A stretch of 64,000 nt of DNA from Colletotrichum lupini (lineage: Eukaryota; Ascomycota; Sordariomycetes; Glomerellales; Glomerellaceae). Below the pieces are notes generated by a model. It saw nothing but the letters and a program-made list of their open reading frames with translations. It ran no database searches and was not told the DNA's origin. The position numbers and the translations under genes are program-made. This document shows positions 1 through 12,500 of this stretch, in pieces. Each line of letters opens with the position of its first letter. Position 1 is the first letter of the stretch. The stretch is from the NCBI RefSeq assembly GCF_023278565.1, contig NC_064678.1, positions 2,046,001 to 2,110,000 on the forward strand, written 5' to 3'.

Positions 1-2059
1 AGTCTGCACATAATGCAGAACTAACCCCATCGCCCTTCGGCACCGCATCGCCAACGCACTTGCGCCGGAAAGCCCAATCATGGGCCCGACCCACCCGGTC
101 AGGAATGCAGATTCATGCAGTCCGGGCCCGCTCGCTTTTCTCATAGGGCGGGGCCGGGACGGCAATGGGAGTCATCGCTCCATCTCGGACTTGAATGGCT
201 GCTGTCCGTGGCCAACTTGTCCAAGCACAAATTAGTCCCTTGTAATTGTTGAACGAAGCCATGTAAGATGGCATCACGATGCTGAATTCCTGCAGTGTTG
301 CCCGTCTAGATCTGTCTCCCCGCGTCTTGCTGTCTGTAGGGTATGCGTCTGATAGAGCTGCGTACGGATATCTTGGGGTACGATGCCCTGGTCCCTCTTT
401 AGTAGGTACCGATCTCGCTGCAAGAACGACACTGTTTGCAGGAATAGCGTCACCGCGGTACACGGACTCGAGATCGACATCATGTTGTTGTTGTGGTCAA
501 GTCACTGGAGTTTGTTCTCAATGTGACTCTGAACGACGTGTCACCATGACAGCGTTGTTCTCGCCTCTTGGATTTGTGTCTCGAAGTCGAAGGTGGTCTC
601 GAACTCCGCACTATCAGCTCCGATAGGACCGTCCACATCAGCCAGATGATGTACTTCAAATTCTCCAATTGTACTGTCCTGAAATGTCTCCCCCTCCATT
701 CTTCTGCGTAGAAGTAGATTGCCGCGGTCTGATACCGTCGCAGTACTCCAAGTCTGAATCGTCCAAAGGCAAGGTGACATGAAGAAACATGTGCGATTCA
801 CAATTTGCCTGGCTGGCGCCTAGACCGTCCTCCACACGCTGTACGCAACTGCGTATTCCGGCTGCATGACATGCACCCATCCCACAGGCATCATCACCGT
901 ATACCAGCGCCCGCTGTGCATAAAATCCGTCTAGCGCGAGGACATGCCGAAATGGGTTCGAGTGAGGCCCTCCCGGAGCCTCTCGTGGCTCCGTCTTATC
1001 GAGGAAGCTAGTCAAAGTTGGTTTTATCCTCGTTGAGAAGTGGAGCATCGTCGCATCCAAGGTAATGAACGGGTCGCTAGGATCCTCGGTTCGGTATCTT
1101 GCGGAGAATGGATGAGCTCTGTATTGAGCTCGTTTGCAGTCAAGTGCCTCCGACCATCAACATTTGAGTCTCTTTGTGTTTTGTGCAGAGCTGCCGCACC
1201 AGTCAATGACCACGGTCAAAGACATCGTCATTACGAATTGTATGCAGAGAAGCATAGTTTGTGTGATTAGAAATGCGGAGGCCGAGGACACGGTTCTGAC
1301 GAACGTCTTCAAGTGTATGTATCCATCCAGATCTTCAGATCTGATGCACGCCACGGTTGCATTTGTTTAGCAATTTTGCAAATTATCTAGTATGGCGAGC
1401 CCGCCATTTGTCCGATATGCCACTCTTGCACGCTCGAACTGCATGAAGCCGAGAGCGGACGCTGCTGCAAAGACGCGATGGACTGACAAGTCGACATATC
1501 CGAGGCGGACGGATCGATAGGCGGTTGTTGGTTGTGGAGCGAGGAACTCGACACCATCTCGGAGCCACACCGCCTTTTCGCTTGAGGCATAATCCCTCAA
1601 CGCCACCGTTGAAAGCGATCCCAACGCGCCACAGTGGTAGGTAGAATATGACATGGCCTGCCGCATTGAAGCCGGGTGGCAGAGCTAGGACCGTATACAT
1701 TATAATACGCAGCGATTCCGGAAGGTAATACTGTTGTGATCGTACCGTATGCGAACGCCATATCGACTGACTTTGGAGGCTTAAAATGACGCAACGCCAC
1801 TCGTCGTTGGCCGTGTACATCGACTTGTCGATAGCCTGTTGCTGCGAGATCCTATCACTCGATGCCGAGCGGTTGTCCAGCTCCTGCGCGCCAGTCGAAT
1901 TCATTTGACGTCGAGACCTTGGAATGCTGGAGATGCAGGGAGCTTGTCTCGGAGACTCGGGCAGGTCCAGATCTGCCTCTTCTACGCCGCTGATTTGCGT
2001 GACGTTGCACGGGGGTCCACGATTCTGAATCCAAGCCACGATTGACGTGTAGTATTGTT
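1..2059. other. Left-edge region without an assignable gene
   Basis: No ORF here shows a recognisable domain. The longest is a 218-codon frame on the minus strand at 1383-2039, overlapped by two other minus frames (1597-1800 and 1367-1666). Switching between these frames would be needed to extend any coherent protein, so the stretch could be a multi-exon or decayed minus-strand gene. I cannot name a product or place splice sites with confidence. Confidence 0.4.
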
Positions 2060-2965
2060 TTAGAAGGTATTGCTGGCCGTTCGTAAGACAGGAATCTCAA
2101 CGTCGGCGACGACTGGCCTATGGTCAGACAGATAAACGCCGTCATCGAACTTGTTCGATAGCACGCCAAATGTCTTGATGGTAGCTGGGCTCGGATCCTT
2201 CACAAACAAAAAGTCGATTCTCTTCGGCTTCTCATCAGGCTCGTCAAACGACGTGTACGTGATATCGTTTCCGTATCGCTTCGCTTTAGGAACCTGAGTT
2301 GAGACATCGACCATGCCTGACTCCGGCGCCACCATTGTCTTGTAGGCATTGTCATCCGGGGTACTGTTAAAGTCACCCGCGAGCAGGACGGTTGTCGGAG
2401 GTTTTCCGTTTGCTCCTTTGCTCCACTCTCTAGCAACGTTGAGAAGCAGTTTTGCGCTCTGCTCTCGAGCCACAACTCCTATATGATCGAAGTGCGTACT
2501 CATGACAACGATACGCGAGTCTGTTTGTTTATCGAAAAACTCCCCGACGGTAACAACACGGTTCAGTACGGCATCCCATCCTCTAGATGGCTTTTCTGGT
2601 GTCTTGCTCAACCAAAGGGTTTCATTCCGCTCGCACTGCCAACGTCCAACCTGGTAGAAGACTGGTGAGAATTCGCCACCTCGCTTGCCGTCATCACGAC
2701 CGAGACCTATATGTCCCCAGGCAGGACCGAGGTAAGACTGGATGTCTTCAAGTTGAGAGTAGAGGACTTCTTGCAGACAGATGAATGCTGACTCATGGCC
2801 AGTCGTGAGGAAGTCCAACTGGTTGCAGAGTTTCGGACCCCGAAAGCTCCACGGTTTCTCATTGGGAGTGGGTTTCGTCGTCGCATACCGGACGTTCTGG
2901 CTCACTAGGCGGAGCACCATAGAACTTGCCGCTGCCGACTTTGCATTTTCAAGCTTGACGAGCAT
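2060..2965 (-). CDS. Endonuclease/exonuclease/phosphatase (EEP) family protein
   Basis: This 301-residue protein belongs to the Mg-dependent EEP fold (DNase I, exonuclease III, inositol-phosphatase and CCR4-type nuclease relatives). The family's metal and catalytic signatures are visible in order: the Asn strand SQNVRYAT (residues 22-29), the metal-binding Glu in ICLQEV (about 62-67), the catalytic GDFNS block (197-201), and the terminal SDHRP block (280-284) with the general-base His. A conserved His also lies in THFDH (157-161). The substrate cannot be predicted; fungal relatives are annotated only as EEP-domain proteins. Start choice is uncertain: ATG 2965 is the first in-frame Met, while ATG 2920 (Met16) sits directly before the first strand. 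A short upstream exon encoding a signal peptide is possible, because relatives are often secreted. Confidence 0.85.
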   Translation of the reverse strand: MLVKLENAKSAAASSMVLRLVSQNVRYATTKPTPNEKPWSFRGPKLCNQLDFLTTGHESAFICLQEVLYSQLEDIQSYLGPAWGHIGLGRDDGKRGGEFSPVFYQVGRWQCERNETLWLSKTPEKPSRGWDAVLNRVVTVGEFFDKQTDSRIVVMSTHFDHIGVVAREQSAKLLLNVAREWSKGANGKPPTTVLLAGDFNSTPDDNAYKTMVAPESGMVDVSTQVPKAKRYGNDITYTSFDEPDEKPKRIDFLFVKDPSPATIKTFGVLSNKFDDGVYLSDHRPVVADVEIPVLRTASNTF

Positions 2966-5703
2966 GATGACTGCGCAATAGACGATCAATCGAGCTGTGA
3001 GAGAACTTGAGATGTGTTGTACAAACAAACTTGGGACAGCGGGAGCTTGACAGTAGACCGGGGCCGTGCGCCTTAGCTGCGGAGACTAGAAGTTGACGGC
3101 AGAACGCCCAGGGGAAGGTGATGAGCGCGAAGAGCAACAAGAAGTCGGATGGGAAGGAATTTGATGAGTGTTCCCTGACTCGGCAATATACTGAGATGAT
3201 GAGGTGCTGTTGGATGAATTGGATCGTTGACGTTGGAACAAAGCTGAAGCTCGCTTTACTTGAGATGGAAAGAGCAGGCATCCTCCTGCCCCATCTCCTG
3301 CCCGCCCCGACCCCCGGCTGGCAAGTGGGTCACGTGCTGGTTCTGGAACCTGGCGGGGAAGGAAGCAACGGCCATGGCCCAAGCTCCTGCATTCTTTGGC
3401 GATCCGGGGTCTGCTGGGCAAGGTAAGAAGGTATTTTCGCCTCCCCCGGATCTTCCTCTTTGGAATTCCAAGCTGAGCAGCCAGCCCATTTTCGGTCCCT
3501 ACCTTACATGCCTACCAACCAACCAACCAACCAACCAACCTACAGATATCGGCGCAACCACCACGATCCTACCGCTTAGATCAGCCTCGAAACATACGGT
3601 AGTGGATTCACGCCACGGACCGTGGCAAGAAGACAGATTGAGACGGCGGGTTTCCAATCTGTCAAATTTCACATTGGGGCCTGGCATTCCTGCTGATGCC
3701 TTCACCGCTAATTGATGGCGCCAGTATCTGATGGAATGCCTTGGAAACGTCCATCTTCCCAGTGACCAGTCTTTTGCGAGGTAGCTCGAAAGCTGTCACA
3801 CACTCCCACGGTCCCCAAGCCTTATCTCCGCATTCTCGTTGGAAGCGCGACCAGCCCTCCCTCCATCTCAACGTCCCGAGACTCTGAATGGCGTTCTTAC
3901 GTGGGAATAGCAGCTAGGTAAGGTAAGCTGGCGCAGACAATAGTCCAGTCGCACTGCCTTGCGGGTCGATTACTCACCATCTTAGGATAATTAGGGCAGC
4001 CTGGTGTCAGACGATCCATCCAGGCTTTCCCAAAAAGCCGGCCTCTCCCCGCAAGCGTCTTTGCGCGGCGGGCTGATACCAGCACGACGACTCACAAACC
4101 AGTCACGTTCTTATCACGGCCCGCTGCCCGACTTCATTTTTCGAGACGTGATTCAGGCCTCATGGGATGGCAGCGGCTACGGTTCTAGGAGATGTTCGTC
4201 CGCTCTTGTCAAATCCAAGTCATGACGCAATGTGTACACAGTCGGGCAACCAGCTGACTTGTTTTAAGTCAAGACAGGACCTTGGAAAGAAACCAGGGTT
4301 ATTCGGACAAACTATCGACATTTCCACTTCAATACGGGCCTCATTCGAGCTGCTTCGTATTTCGCGAGGTTTCGGGGGTTTTCTCGGAGAAGTCAGGAAG
4401 GTTGGAGAGGTCAGAGGCCTCATAGCCGTAAGACGAGTGTGCTGCATGCCCATCTCGCAGCGGTTCATGCACCGTGGCGATCTTCCATTTCTGAGGCCGA
4501 GGGTGGTGCAGGATTCGGATGGGCGACTGGCCGAAGCGAGGGTGCGAGCAGCAAAGGCTCCCGACTTCACCGAGGAATCATCGGAATTTGGCTGCCTTTT
4601 GTCCAATCTGCAGTGCGGTGTGAGGCCGGTCTGTCGAGCTGACTCAAATGCGCCACTTGGAGGCGTCATGCAAGGTACGCCAGCCGCTCTAGCAAGCGTG
4701 GGAGGGCGATCAAAAACTTGTCCCTTGGCCAGTCTAGTCGACAGCTGTCTTGCAAATTCCTTGCTTGCAGGTCCATGGCCTCGAAAATGCGCACCGGTTA
4801 AGCGACGGTGGTTTTGCACACTGAGGGAATCGGCACGTTCGGTTGGCGCTATGGTGGGCAAGGTAGTCATCTGCCTGACTCGGCCTCCAACCAATACGTG
4901 TGGTGGTTGCAAATCTGTCTCAGCTTATTCATATAAGCCGCGGTAGTCGCGCGCCGGTCGACACACCCACACGGAGGAACGCGAAGCAACCAAAAGACCG
5001 GATTTCCTTGCGGTCTGCCAGGAATTGTGATAGATTTCAATACGAATCCCAGCCCGGTGCCTCAGCTTACCACCATTTCCGGATGCGTATCTCTGCTTCT
5101 GGCCGCACCCCGGCCATTTGGAGACACTGCACAGCTTTTTCCCAGACACTCATGGCGGGTGAGGAGTCACGCTCCTCATAGGCCTCTTTCACGTGGGGGT
5201 TGATGGTGGCTGGCTGCCCCGCGATATTTGAGACCTCTGCACTGGGCAATGGGCACTGGTGACCACCATCTTCCAGCCATACAAGGCAGCTCTTGGCTGG
5301 GTTAATGTGACTGAGCCGAATCACCAGCCAGCCTGCAACCTTGTCGGTGTGCGTGCGTGCTTGCGTGTGTGGGTGGGTAGGTGAAGGCAGTGTCGGATAA
5401 CGTCCGCCTTGCACATCCTCTGCCTGGCTGAGGCTGCGATGGAAACATATAAGTACGAGTACACCGCCTCGCCTCCAGCTCGTGTTCCTTCACCTCGGTC
5501 TGTCACGTTTTACAGCATCATATCATTGCTGAAACCACAGACAAGATCAAGCTACTTGCCGCTTCGTTTGGTATACTTTTGAGCCGGCGCAGACCGGCGA
5601 GGACTTGACTCGTCTTGTCAGTGATTTTACTGTTCAGACGCCTGTTTCCGCAACTATCAAGACCAATACACAACCAATACCAATTTGACAAACGACCGGC
5701 GCG
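2966..5703. other. Intergenic stretch between the EEP gene and the acidic orphan gene
   Basis: No recognisable gene. Two long, fully overlapping antiparallel frames (4167-4946 plus, 4220-4912 minus) have no domain, coiled coil or family resemblance and look like chance openings in GC-rich DNA. A CCAA tetranucleotide microsatellite lies at about 3514-3540. The segment 5300-5700 is the pyrimidine-rich leader of the next gene. Confidence 0.5.
5448..5453 (+). promoter_or_regulatory. TATA-like box upstream of the acidic orphan gene
   Basis: A TATAAG hexamer lies about 250 bp before the ATG at 5704. A CT-rich leader follows it, the usual arrangement in ascomycete core promoters. Position only; no transcript evidence. 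Confidence 0.3.
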
Positions 5704-6504
5704 ATGCCTCAAACACCAAAGACACCCTCACGGCGAGACTCATGGCCACCAACCCTGGTGCGCCTCGCCCCTACAATTCCCAAGGACTACCCATCTCTCG
5801 ACGACATTGACGAGGACCCCTTGACCTACTTCCTCACACCCGCGCCCGATCTGGAGGATGACGACGAGGACGACATGACCATGATGGACTTTGACGCCGG
5901 CATCGAAGACGACAGCGAGCGCGAGATCGTCCGCAGCGTGAGCCCCTCAAGCCTGGACGGCCTGGACAAGTCAAAGGGCCGTAGCAAGTCGCCGCCTGTA
6001 CCCGACCTCTCGGACCTCGCCACACCGGACACGGACGACGAGGAGGAAGACTACATCCGCTTCGCACCACACGGCTTCATGATCCCCTTTAGCCTGCGCG
6101 ACTTCGCCATCGACGGGCTCAAGTCTATGGCCAAGTCAAAGTCCCGCCCTTCTAAGCAATCACCGTCGGACAACAACGTGCTTCTCTCGCCGTCGTCATT
6201 CCCGCCTACCCGGGGCCGAGCACCTGTGCGACCAGGCGGCGGGCGGGGCCGGCAGAGGACGACGTCGTACCGGCACCACCGGCCGCAGCATGTCTGGCGC
6301 GAGCCGAGCCCGGACGTTTGGTCTATTGAGGAGGAGACGGAGGAGGAGCTCCTGAGCGAGATGGGAAGCAGCGTCGGCGCCGTGAGCGACATGGAGGAGG
6401 ACGAGAGGGAGGAAGACGCGACGGCGTGTCCGGACAAGAGCGGAGACGTACAGGCTGCGAAGCAGAAGAAGAAGGTCCGGTTCCTGTTGCCCTCTTTGGA
6501 GTGA
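5704..6504 (+). CDS. Hypothetical acidic, probably disordered protein (266 aa)
   Basis: I do not recognise a domain. The 266-residue product is dominated by charged, low-complexity sequence. It has a Pro/Thr-rich basic N-terminus, an Asp/Glu stretch around residues 45-60 (EDDDEDDMTMMDFD), a second acidic run near 112-117, and a short more conserved-looking patch at about 118-140 (FAPHGFMIPFSLRDFAIDG). An RGG-like Gly/Arg block follows at about 173-186. It ends in a basic KQKKKVRF motif that could act as a nuclear localisation signal or a phosphatase-1 RVxF-type docking site. Coding status is supported by an uninterrupted ATG-initiated frame, a CT-rich leader upstream and a TATA-like element. 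Function is unknown; a nuclear or signalling role is inference from composition only. Confidence 0.7.
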   Translation: MPQTPKTPSRRDSWPPTLVRLAPTIPKDYPSLDDIDEDPLTYFLTPAPDLEDDDEDDMTMMDFDAGIEDDSEREIVRSVSPSSLDGLDKSKGRSKSPPVPDLSDLATPDTDDEEEDYIRFAPHGFMIPFSLRDFAIDGLKSMAKSKSRPSKQSPSDNNVLLSPSSFPPTRGRAPVRPGGGRGRQRTTSYRHHRPQHVWREPSPDVWSIEEETEEELLSEMGSSVGAVSDMEEDEREEDATACPDKSGDVQAAKQKKKVRFLLPSLE

Positions 6505-7060
6505 GGGACTGGTGATTTTCACAAGCATCAAGCATTTCACGGCGTTCCTGGGGTAAAGCATATTCTATCTGCATTGGGAGGTTTATCGTCACTTTTTACT
6601 TTCCTATCTTCTTTTCCTTCCTCTCTTTCGGTATACGCCGCCCTCTGGTAGGAGGTTATTTCTAACAGCATGCATGGGTGTATGGGAGTTTTGCACAATA
6701 CCCGTCAATTTGGATGGTAATTTGGGTCTTGGAGCATTTCTTCCATCTTTTCCAAAGGATGTGGCACACGGGCATCTTTGGAGGGGGGACATATGGGAAT
6801 TCGGGGCACACACACAGATTTTTAGGTGCATAATTGGAAGCAACCGCTATGAAGGGCGGAATACAAAACCCTGATCTACACTTTTTTGCAACCTTCATCT
6901 TCTCGTCTCTAGTGTGAGGTGTGCATGCCTACTGCGCGGTTAATGAAGTTTGACGGGTGACAAGAAAGATGCAGGACGTTGCGTGACTGACGGCTCTCTT
7001 AGTTTGAGCAGCTGAGTCTGGTTGCAGATAAGGCGAATGTCAAGGCGAGAGGGGAAAAGA

Positions 7061-7088
7061 GTGGTGGTGGTGGTGGTGGTGGTGGTGA
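7061..7088. repeat. GTG/GGT trinucleotide microsatellite
   Basis: About nine uninterrupted copies of GTG in non-coding sequence. Confidence 0.9.
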
Positions 7089-9170
7089 TACCCTAATTGC
7101 AGCACCGCTCGCACGCTTCTCGAATTTCTCGCAGAAAATTCAAGGTTTACTTCCGCCTGATGGTAGCTTGCGGGTAATGAAAATGGAAGAAACCAAGGTG
7201 TAGAGGAATCGTTCTGTGTTGTGTGATGCTAGATCTCGATCGCGGGACCCACGCGATAGCCTCGAGCTGGATAAAACAAGGTCCTACGGAAGGTCTTGCG
7301 GAGGAGGAAGGTCTCACTTTCGGCGTCTCGAGTCTCTGCAGGGAGGGAGGGAACTCGGAAGGGCGAGGAGGACGAGTAGGGCGGTCCCACACCACGTGCG
7401 ACGACTGCGCGGCGGGCGGGAGAGACCGCGTGATGTTCGGGGCCCGTACGGCTTCTCGCTGCTACACTATGCGATACGCCCCGAGACATTCCGCGGGCGC
7501 TGTCATATTCACTGCGTGTGTGTGCGTGGTTTGGTAGCGATTTTGGGTTATTGGATGGGAAAACAGGGCACGATGGTTTGGCTGCCTTGGTTTTTGGACC
7601 TGTAAGACTACGGATATAATAACGAGAGCAGAAGGATGGGAAATTCGGAATGAGATTGTAGAAAGGCCGTGGGGGAAATAAGTCGGGGCCTTGATTTTTG
7701 TGCTATATGAGAAGTTTGTTATCGCGAGTAAACAAACGGGTTGCAGGTCCCGAATCCATGGGGCCCCTGTTGAGAAGATGAGGCGGCGTCAATGGCTCTT
7801 CCCCTCCCCCGCCGCCTGTTACGACGGACAGTTTGGCAGTGACAACGACGGCGACATGGGGCGAGGATGATAAACATGCGCTTCGTACGGAGTGTACTTG
7901 GCCATCAACCACAGTTTCAAGGATGTCCCCGTTGTCGTCGTGTTGCCTGGCAGTGATGAATTCGAATAAGATTTGTATCTTGGGAGTAAGACAAGACGTA
8001 TTCGGAAACGAATTCGAGTCAGAGTGAGCTGGCTTCGTGTATTTTGTCTGTGTCTATGCCCGACCAGCTGCATTTGTTGGCAAGCATTGGCAGCAATTAC
8101 GGAGTCAAATGTCATTCGCTTCTTTTCCCTGGTTCGTCGATCAAGGGGAATGATGGTGGGGGTTTTTTTTCCCCTCTCATACGACGACTCACTTGAGAGT
8201 GTGTTGAGGGGTGATTTGTGAAAGGGGTCTTGGTGTCAACATCCGAGATCCGATCTAGCTGGCAGAAGCGAGAGGCTAGGCGAGAGGATTAGAGTCCATG
8301 AGGCGAGGCCTCTCGAGGTGAGAGATTACTCACGTGGACAAGGCGGGAAATGATGGACGGGGCGGGATTCCATGAGGACGGATAGTCCACCTTGAAATCC
8401 GCCAGGGGAGATTGGCTGTCGGTATTGGGGAAGATGGTCTTGGGGAACACGGCCTCGGGGAGATTTGGGGGAGCGACAGACGGACGATATGAGTATGCGT
8501 ATGCGTCAGCCTGGTAAATAACCTGCTGCGTGGATGGAGAGAGTCTGTTACTTTTCATGAGTTTCCTGGAAAGCACATGCAGCACAGCAGCAGCAAGGAA
8601 GACAGGGCGAGCAAGAATCCTTGCATTGATGCTACCTCACCTACCCACGTCCCGATGCATATACATATACTCCGTATACTCCGTACATATATTGACACCA
8701 AGTCTTGTTTTTTCCTTGCGGATTGCGCCAGATGTCCCTGGTGTCGAACTTGGTCTGGAACCCTCGGCTGCCTTGCACTCCTCTGTGCGTCCTCTGATTG
8801 GCTACTAGCCGGGATGTCTGTGCTACAGGCCACCAACTCTACCTGATAGTCCACTAAACCTTGTAAAGGGTACGTAGTCTCTAGGGACAGCCCCACCTGT
8901 GTCGGTTTGTTTATGTCTAAGCTCCGGCGTCAACATCCACTGGTTACTCCGGCAGTACCAGCTCAACGAAGCCCTCGATTGGACCAACTGCTCCTCCATC
9001 CTGCCCTGCCCGAGCTGTTCCTCGACGAGAAGTCGAAAAGTCTTGTCTGCTTTGATATGCGCTGTCTCTACCGTCTCTACCTTGGTTCGTACATACACAA
9101 AGTAACAGACTTCATCACACACATACAACGGGATTGTCTGTCGAGCTGCTCCCTTTTTTTTTGCGTGCCT

Positions 9171-9190
9171 CACCTCACCTCACCTCACCT
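9171..9190. repeat. CACCT pentanucleotide tandem repeat
   Basis: Four perfect copies of CACCT followed by a degenerate copy, within the leader of the gene starting at 9600. Confidence 0.85.
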
Positions 9191-9599
9191 CAACTCACCT
9201 ATCATCGTCCAACCAACGTCTACATACACGGCCTGCAAAGTCGGCCTCTTCTCCGTCTCACCGACATACAGCCTCGCCCTCGCCTCTATCTCACACACAT
9301 CACTCTGACGTCTGGCTTCCATTTGCGCTCCCGGTTGCAACCCCTCAGCTGTCAACAACAACCTTCACTTTCCAACTCTGCTACATGCGCCCATAGGAAC
9401 CGCAGAAGATCATTCAACCTTAAGCGGCAGCATGCATCTCACCTAAGTCAGTCCTTCCAACCTTGTTGCTCGTTACCTCACCCAAAGGAAAGAGAGGGGG
9501 GGGGACGCACCTGTACGACACCAACTCGTACCTGTCCACCGCTTACCCGCAGACTGGTCTGTTTACTGTTGCTGACCGAACCTTTTGTCTGTGTAGACA

Positions 9600-12500
9600 A
9601 TGTCTCCCAAACCTCCCGACGAGAAAGCATCGCCGGACGCTGCGCCAGCGGCGGCTGCAGCAACCACGAAACCCTCCACTCCCGCCACCAAAGAAAGCAA
9701 TGCGCCGCCCACGACTCCCAAGACCGCCCCTGCCCGCCCCCGCGCAGCAACCATGAAGAAACCACCAGAACCCCCGACTCTGCTCGCCGACTTCCTCAGA
9801 GGACGCCCCTCTCCACAGCGCGTCGCCGCCGAGCGCAAGCGAAGAATGAGTCTGGATGCTGTCAAGGCCGAGCTGAGAGCCGAAATGCGGCAGGCTGCCG
9901 TCGCAAAAGTACAACAGCCCGGCGGCGTCAGGGAGCGCGTGAACAAATGGCAAAAAACGAACGCCGCAGCCATGGCCTCGGCTGATCCCCTGGCACCCCC
10001 CAGCGAGCCTACCGAGCTGGCCTTCCCGGGTGACACGGAGAGCGTCACCGAAGAGGACCGCGTTCGCATCAAGTTGCGGCAGAAGCGAATGTCGGCACCG
10101 AAAATGTCGACCCCAAAGATCGAAGTACACAATGACGGCCCGCCCGACGAAAAGGACGAGACCGTCGAGGACCTCCCCGGCGGAGACGCCAAGCTGGCAC
10201 CCAAGAAGCGAGTCGTTAGCGACGACCATTGGATGGCGCAGAAGAGAAAGAAGAGCCCCACGAGAGCGAAATCGCCGAGAACCAAAGACGCCAGCCCAAG
10301 TCCCACCCCAAGCCCTTTGCCAAAGGGGTTTGTGCAAAAGACACCCATCCAAGCACCCATCTCCAAAAAGATCCAGGACTGGGTAGCAAAGGTGGAAATG
10401 CCAGATCCCCCACCGGTCAAGCAACACCGGGCTGCAAAGTCAACAGACTCGCTCGACGGCAGCAGGATACAGGCAAGACTCAAGGAGCTTCAAGAGAGAC
10501 AAGCTACGTTGCCAAAGAAGGCGATGGACGACGACGGCATCAGAGTTACGCCGATACGAACGAAGAAGCTCGATGATGACGGAATCCGCGTCAGGCCATT
10601 AAAGACACCAGCATCGGAAGGGTCTGGCGTCAAGACACCGAGGCCGCAAAGCACAGGCGCCAAATCCCGCGAGCGTAGTCGCGGGGGCAGCGCGAGGCAC
10701 GAGTCGGCGGACGAGATTGTGGTGGTTGAAGAGGACGAGACCGCCATCGAGGTCACAGAAGATGCCGAGTCTAGTGTGCCGGCAACACCAACGCGGAAAC
10801 CGTCAAAGGCTCGCAAAGTGAGCCACAAGAAGAAGGCGCCTCCACCGTCAGACGACAAATCCTGGGTCAGCACCTCGGAATCAGCAGTCAAGACAGGGCT
10901 GGACAACTCGGATCTTGCCCCAAGCTCGCTGACCAGCGCCCCGGGTGCGAAGCCCCTGGCAGACATCCCCGTGGGATTCTCTGCTTTCAGTGAGCTAGAT
11001 TTGCCTCTCAATAAGACGAGGCAAAAGGCACAGCGCAATCCCAGCTTCAAGGCTGCCGATGTACTCAAGAAGGTGGTCACCGGCGGCAAGAAGATCCTGC
11101 ACGATGCCGTTGAGCCTCCAAGGCAGCCAGTCGCCAACCAGCCTCCCAGTATTGAGAAATGGCTCAACGGGACGGTCGATCCCTTCGTTGACGAGCCGGC
11201 GAAGAAGGAGGAGTCGCCCGCGCAGGCCCCCAAGAGGAAAGCGTCCGAGAGCAAGCCCGTCGATAAGACAAAGACGCAAGATACCCGTAGACGATCATCG
11301 GCCGAACCCCGTCAGCGAAAGCCTTCCCTTCCGACTCAGACTGAGCTTTCGGAATCCACTGGGCTCACCGAGTCCACCCAGACAACACAAACAACTGACA
11401 TGACTCAGACTACACAATCAACGGATTGGACAGAGTCAACCCTATCTTCGACTGACCTGAGCGCGTCAACCGAGAACGACGAAAATGTGGCACCTAGGAA
11501 TGTCGAAGAAAAGCCCAAGGAAAAGCCAAAGACACCAACTTCTGCTGGCGCCGCTGGCCTTCGTCGGAGAGCAGCTACGAGGAGCTCGCCGTCCCCGGCG
11601 AAGTCAGTCAAGAAGCCGTTCCGCGAGATCCTCAAGGAGGCCTTCAGGGGAGAGTCCACTGGCCACCAGACTCCGCCTTCCAAGTACATTAGCGAAGAAG
11701 AGCGGAAGCTGGAGCTGGATCAGGAGTATGATAGTCCCGGAGAAGATGACGAATCCAGGCGAACCATGCGCCGCCGCTCTTCTGGATCTAGCCGGACCTA
11801 CTCCGATCGAACATTTACTGACGATTGGACGTACGATGATGAGTCCTCGGTGGCACCCCGCCGGAAGCCGCCAACGAACGGCGTACACGAGTTGTCCACG
11901 ATTCTCGGGTCTGCCGACACTCATAGCACCTATGATTCGGACATGACATCGGTATTGTCCGAAACCACCATCACGCAGACTACGGGGCTTACAAGAAGCA
12001 ACGTTTCGCGGCGGCGGAGCAATAAATCGGGTCTCAAAAGAAGGCTGACTAAACACTCTGATCTCGTGTCAGTTCTGTCTTTGCCAGATGAAAGCCAGGT
12101 GCCAGGTAGCCTCCGGAGCATCAAACCTAGGGCGAGTGTAAGAAAGGCTGCCAGCGTACGAAGAGCCAATGCTCGTCCAGACACGGTTACAACAAAGGAC
12201 CTCATGAAGGAGTTCACAGATGACGAGAACTTGTACCAGCGGGAGCTCAAGACGCTGGTCGACGGCGTTGTCCCCGTCCTACTCTCCACCGTCCTTCACG
12301 AGGGCTCAGCCAGTGCCGTCGATCTCTTTGGCCCCGAGTCCCCTGGCCGTAAGGCAAACAGCATGTCGAAATCTGTCGTCAACATGGGAGTTGCACTGGA
12401 AAAACTAAAGACCGCCCATAAGAGGGCATCTCATACGGATATCGATCGGCTCATTTCCTGGCTGCACACCGCCTCTCCCATATACGATAGCTACCTGGAC

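Larger units (their letters stand above)
6505..9599. other. Intergenic region and long 5' leader of the DH/PH-like gene
   Basis: No gene with a recognisable product in about 3.1 kb. Landmarks are a GTG triplet repeat at 7061-7088, two tandem TACTCCGTA nonamers at 8668-8685, and a CACCT pentanucleotide repeat at about 9171-9190. From about 8900 to 9599 the plus strand is C/T/A-rich and lacks a long unbroken frame that matches a family. This fits a long untranslated leader for the gene starting at 9600. Confidence 0.5.

Noticed and set aside
1383..2039. 218-codon minus-strand frame near the left edge
   Set aside because: Other overlapping minus frames look equally plausible and none matches a family; listed only as an unassigned region.
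4167..4946. 259-codon plus and 230-codon minus frames on the same DNA
   Set aside because: Mutually overlapping, no domain, no promoter-like leader; treated as chance.
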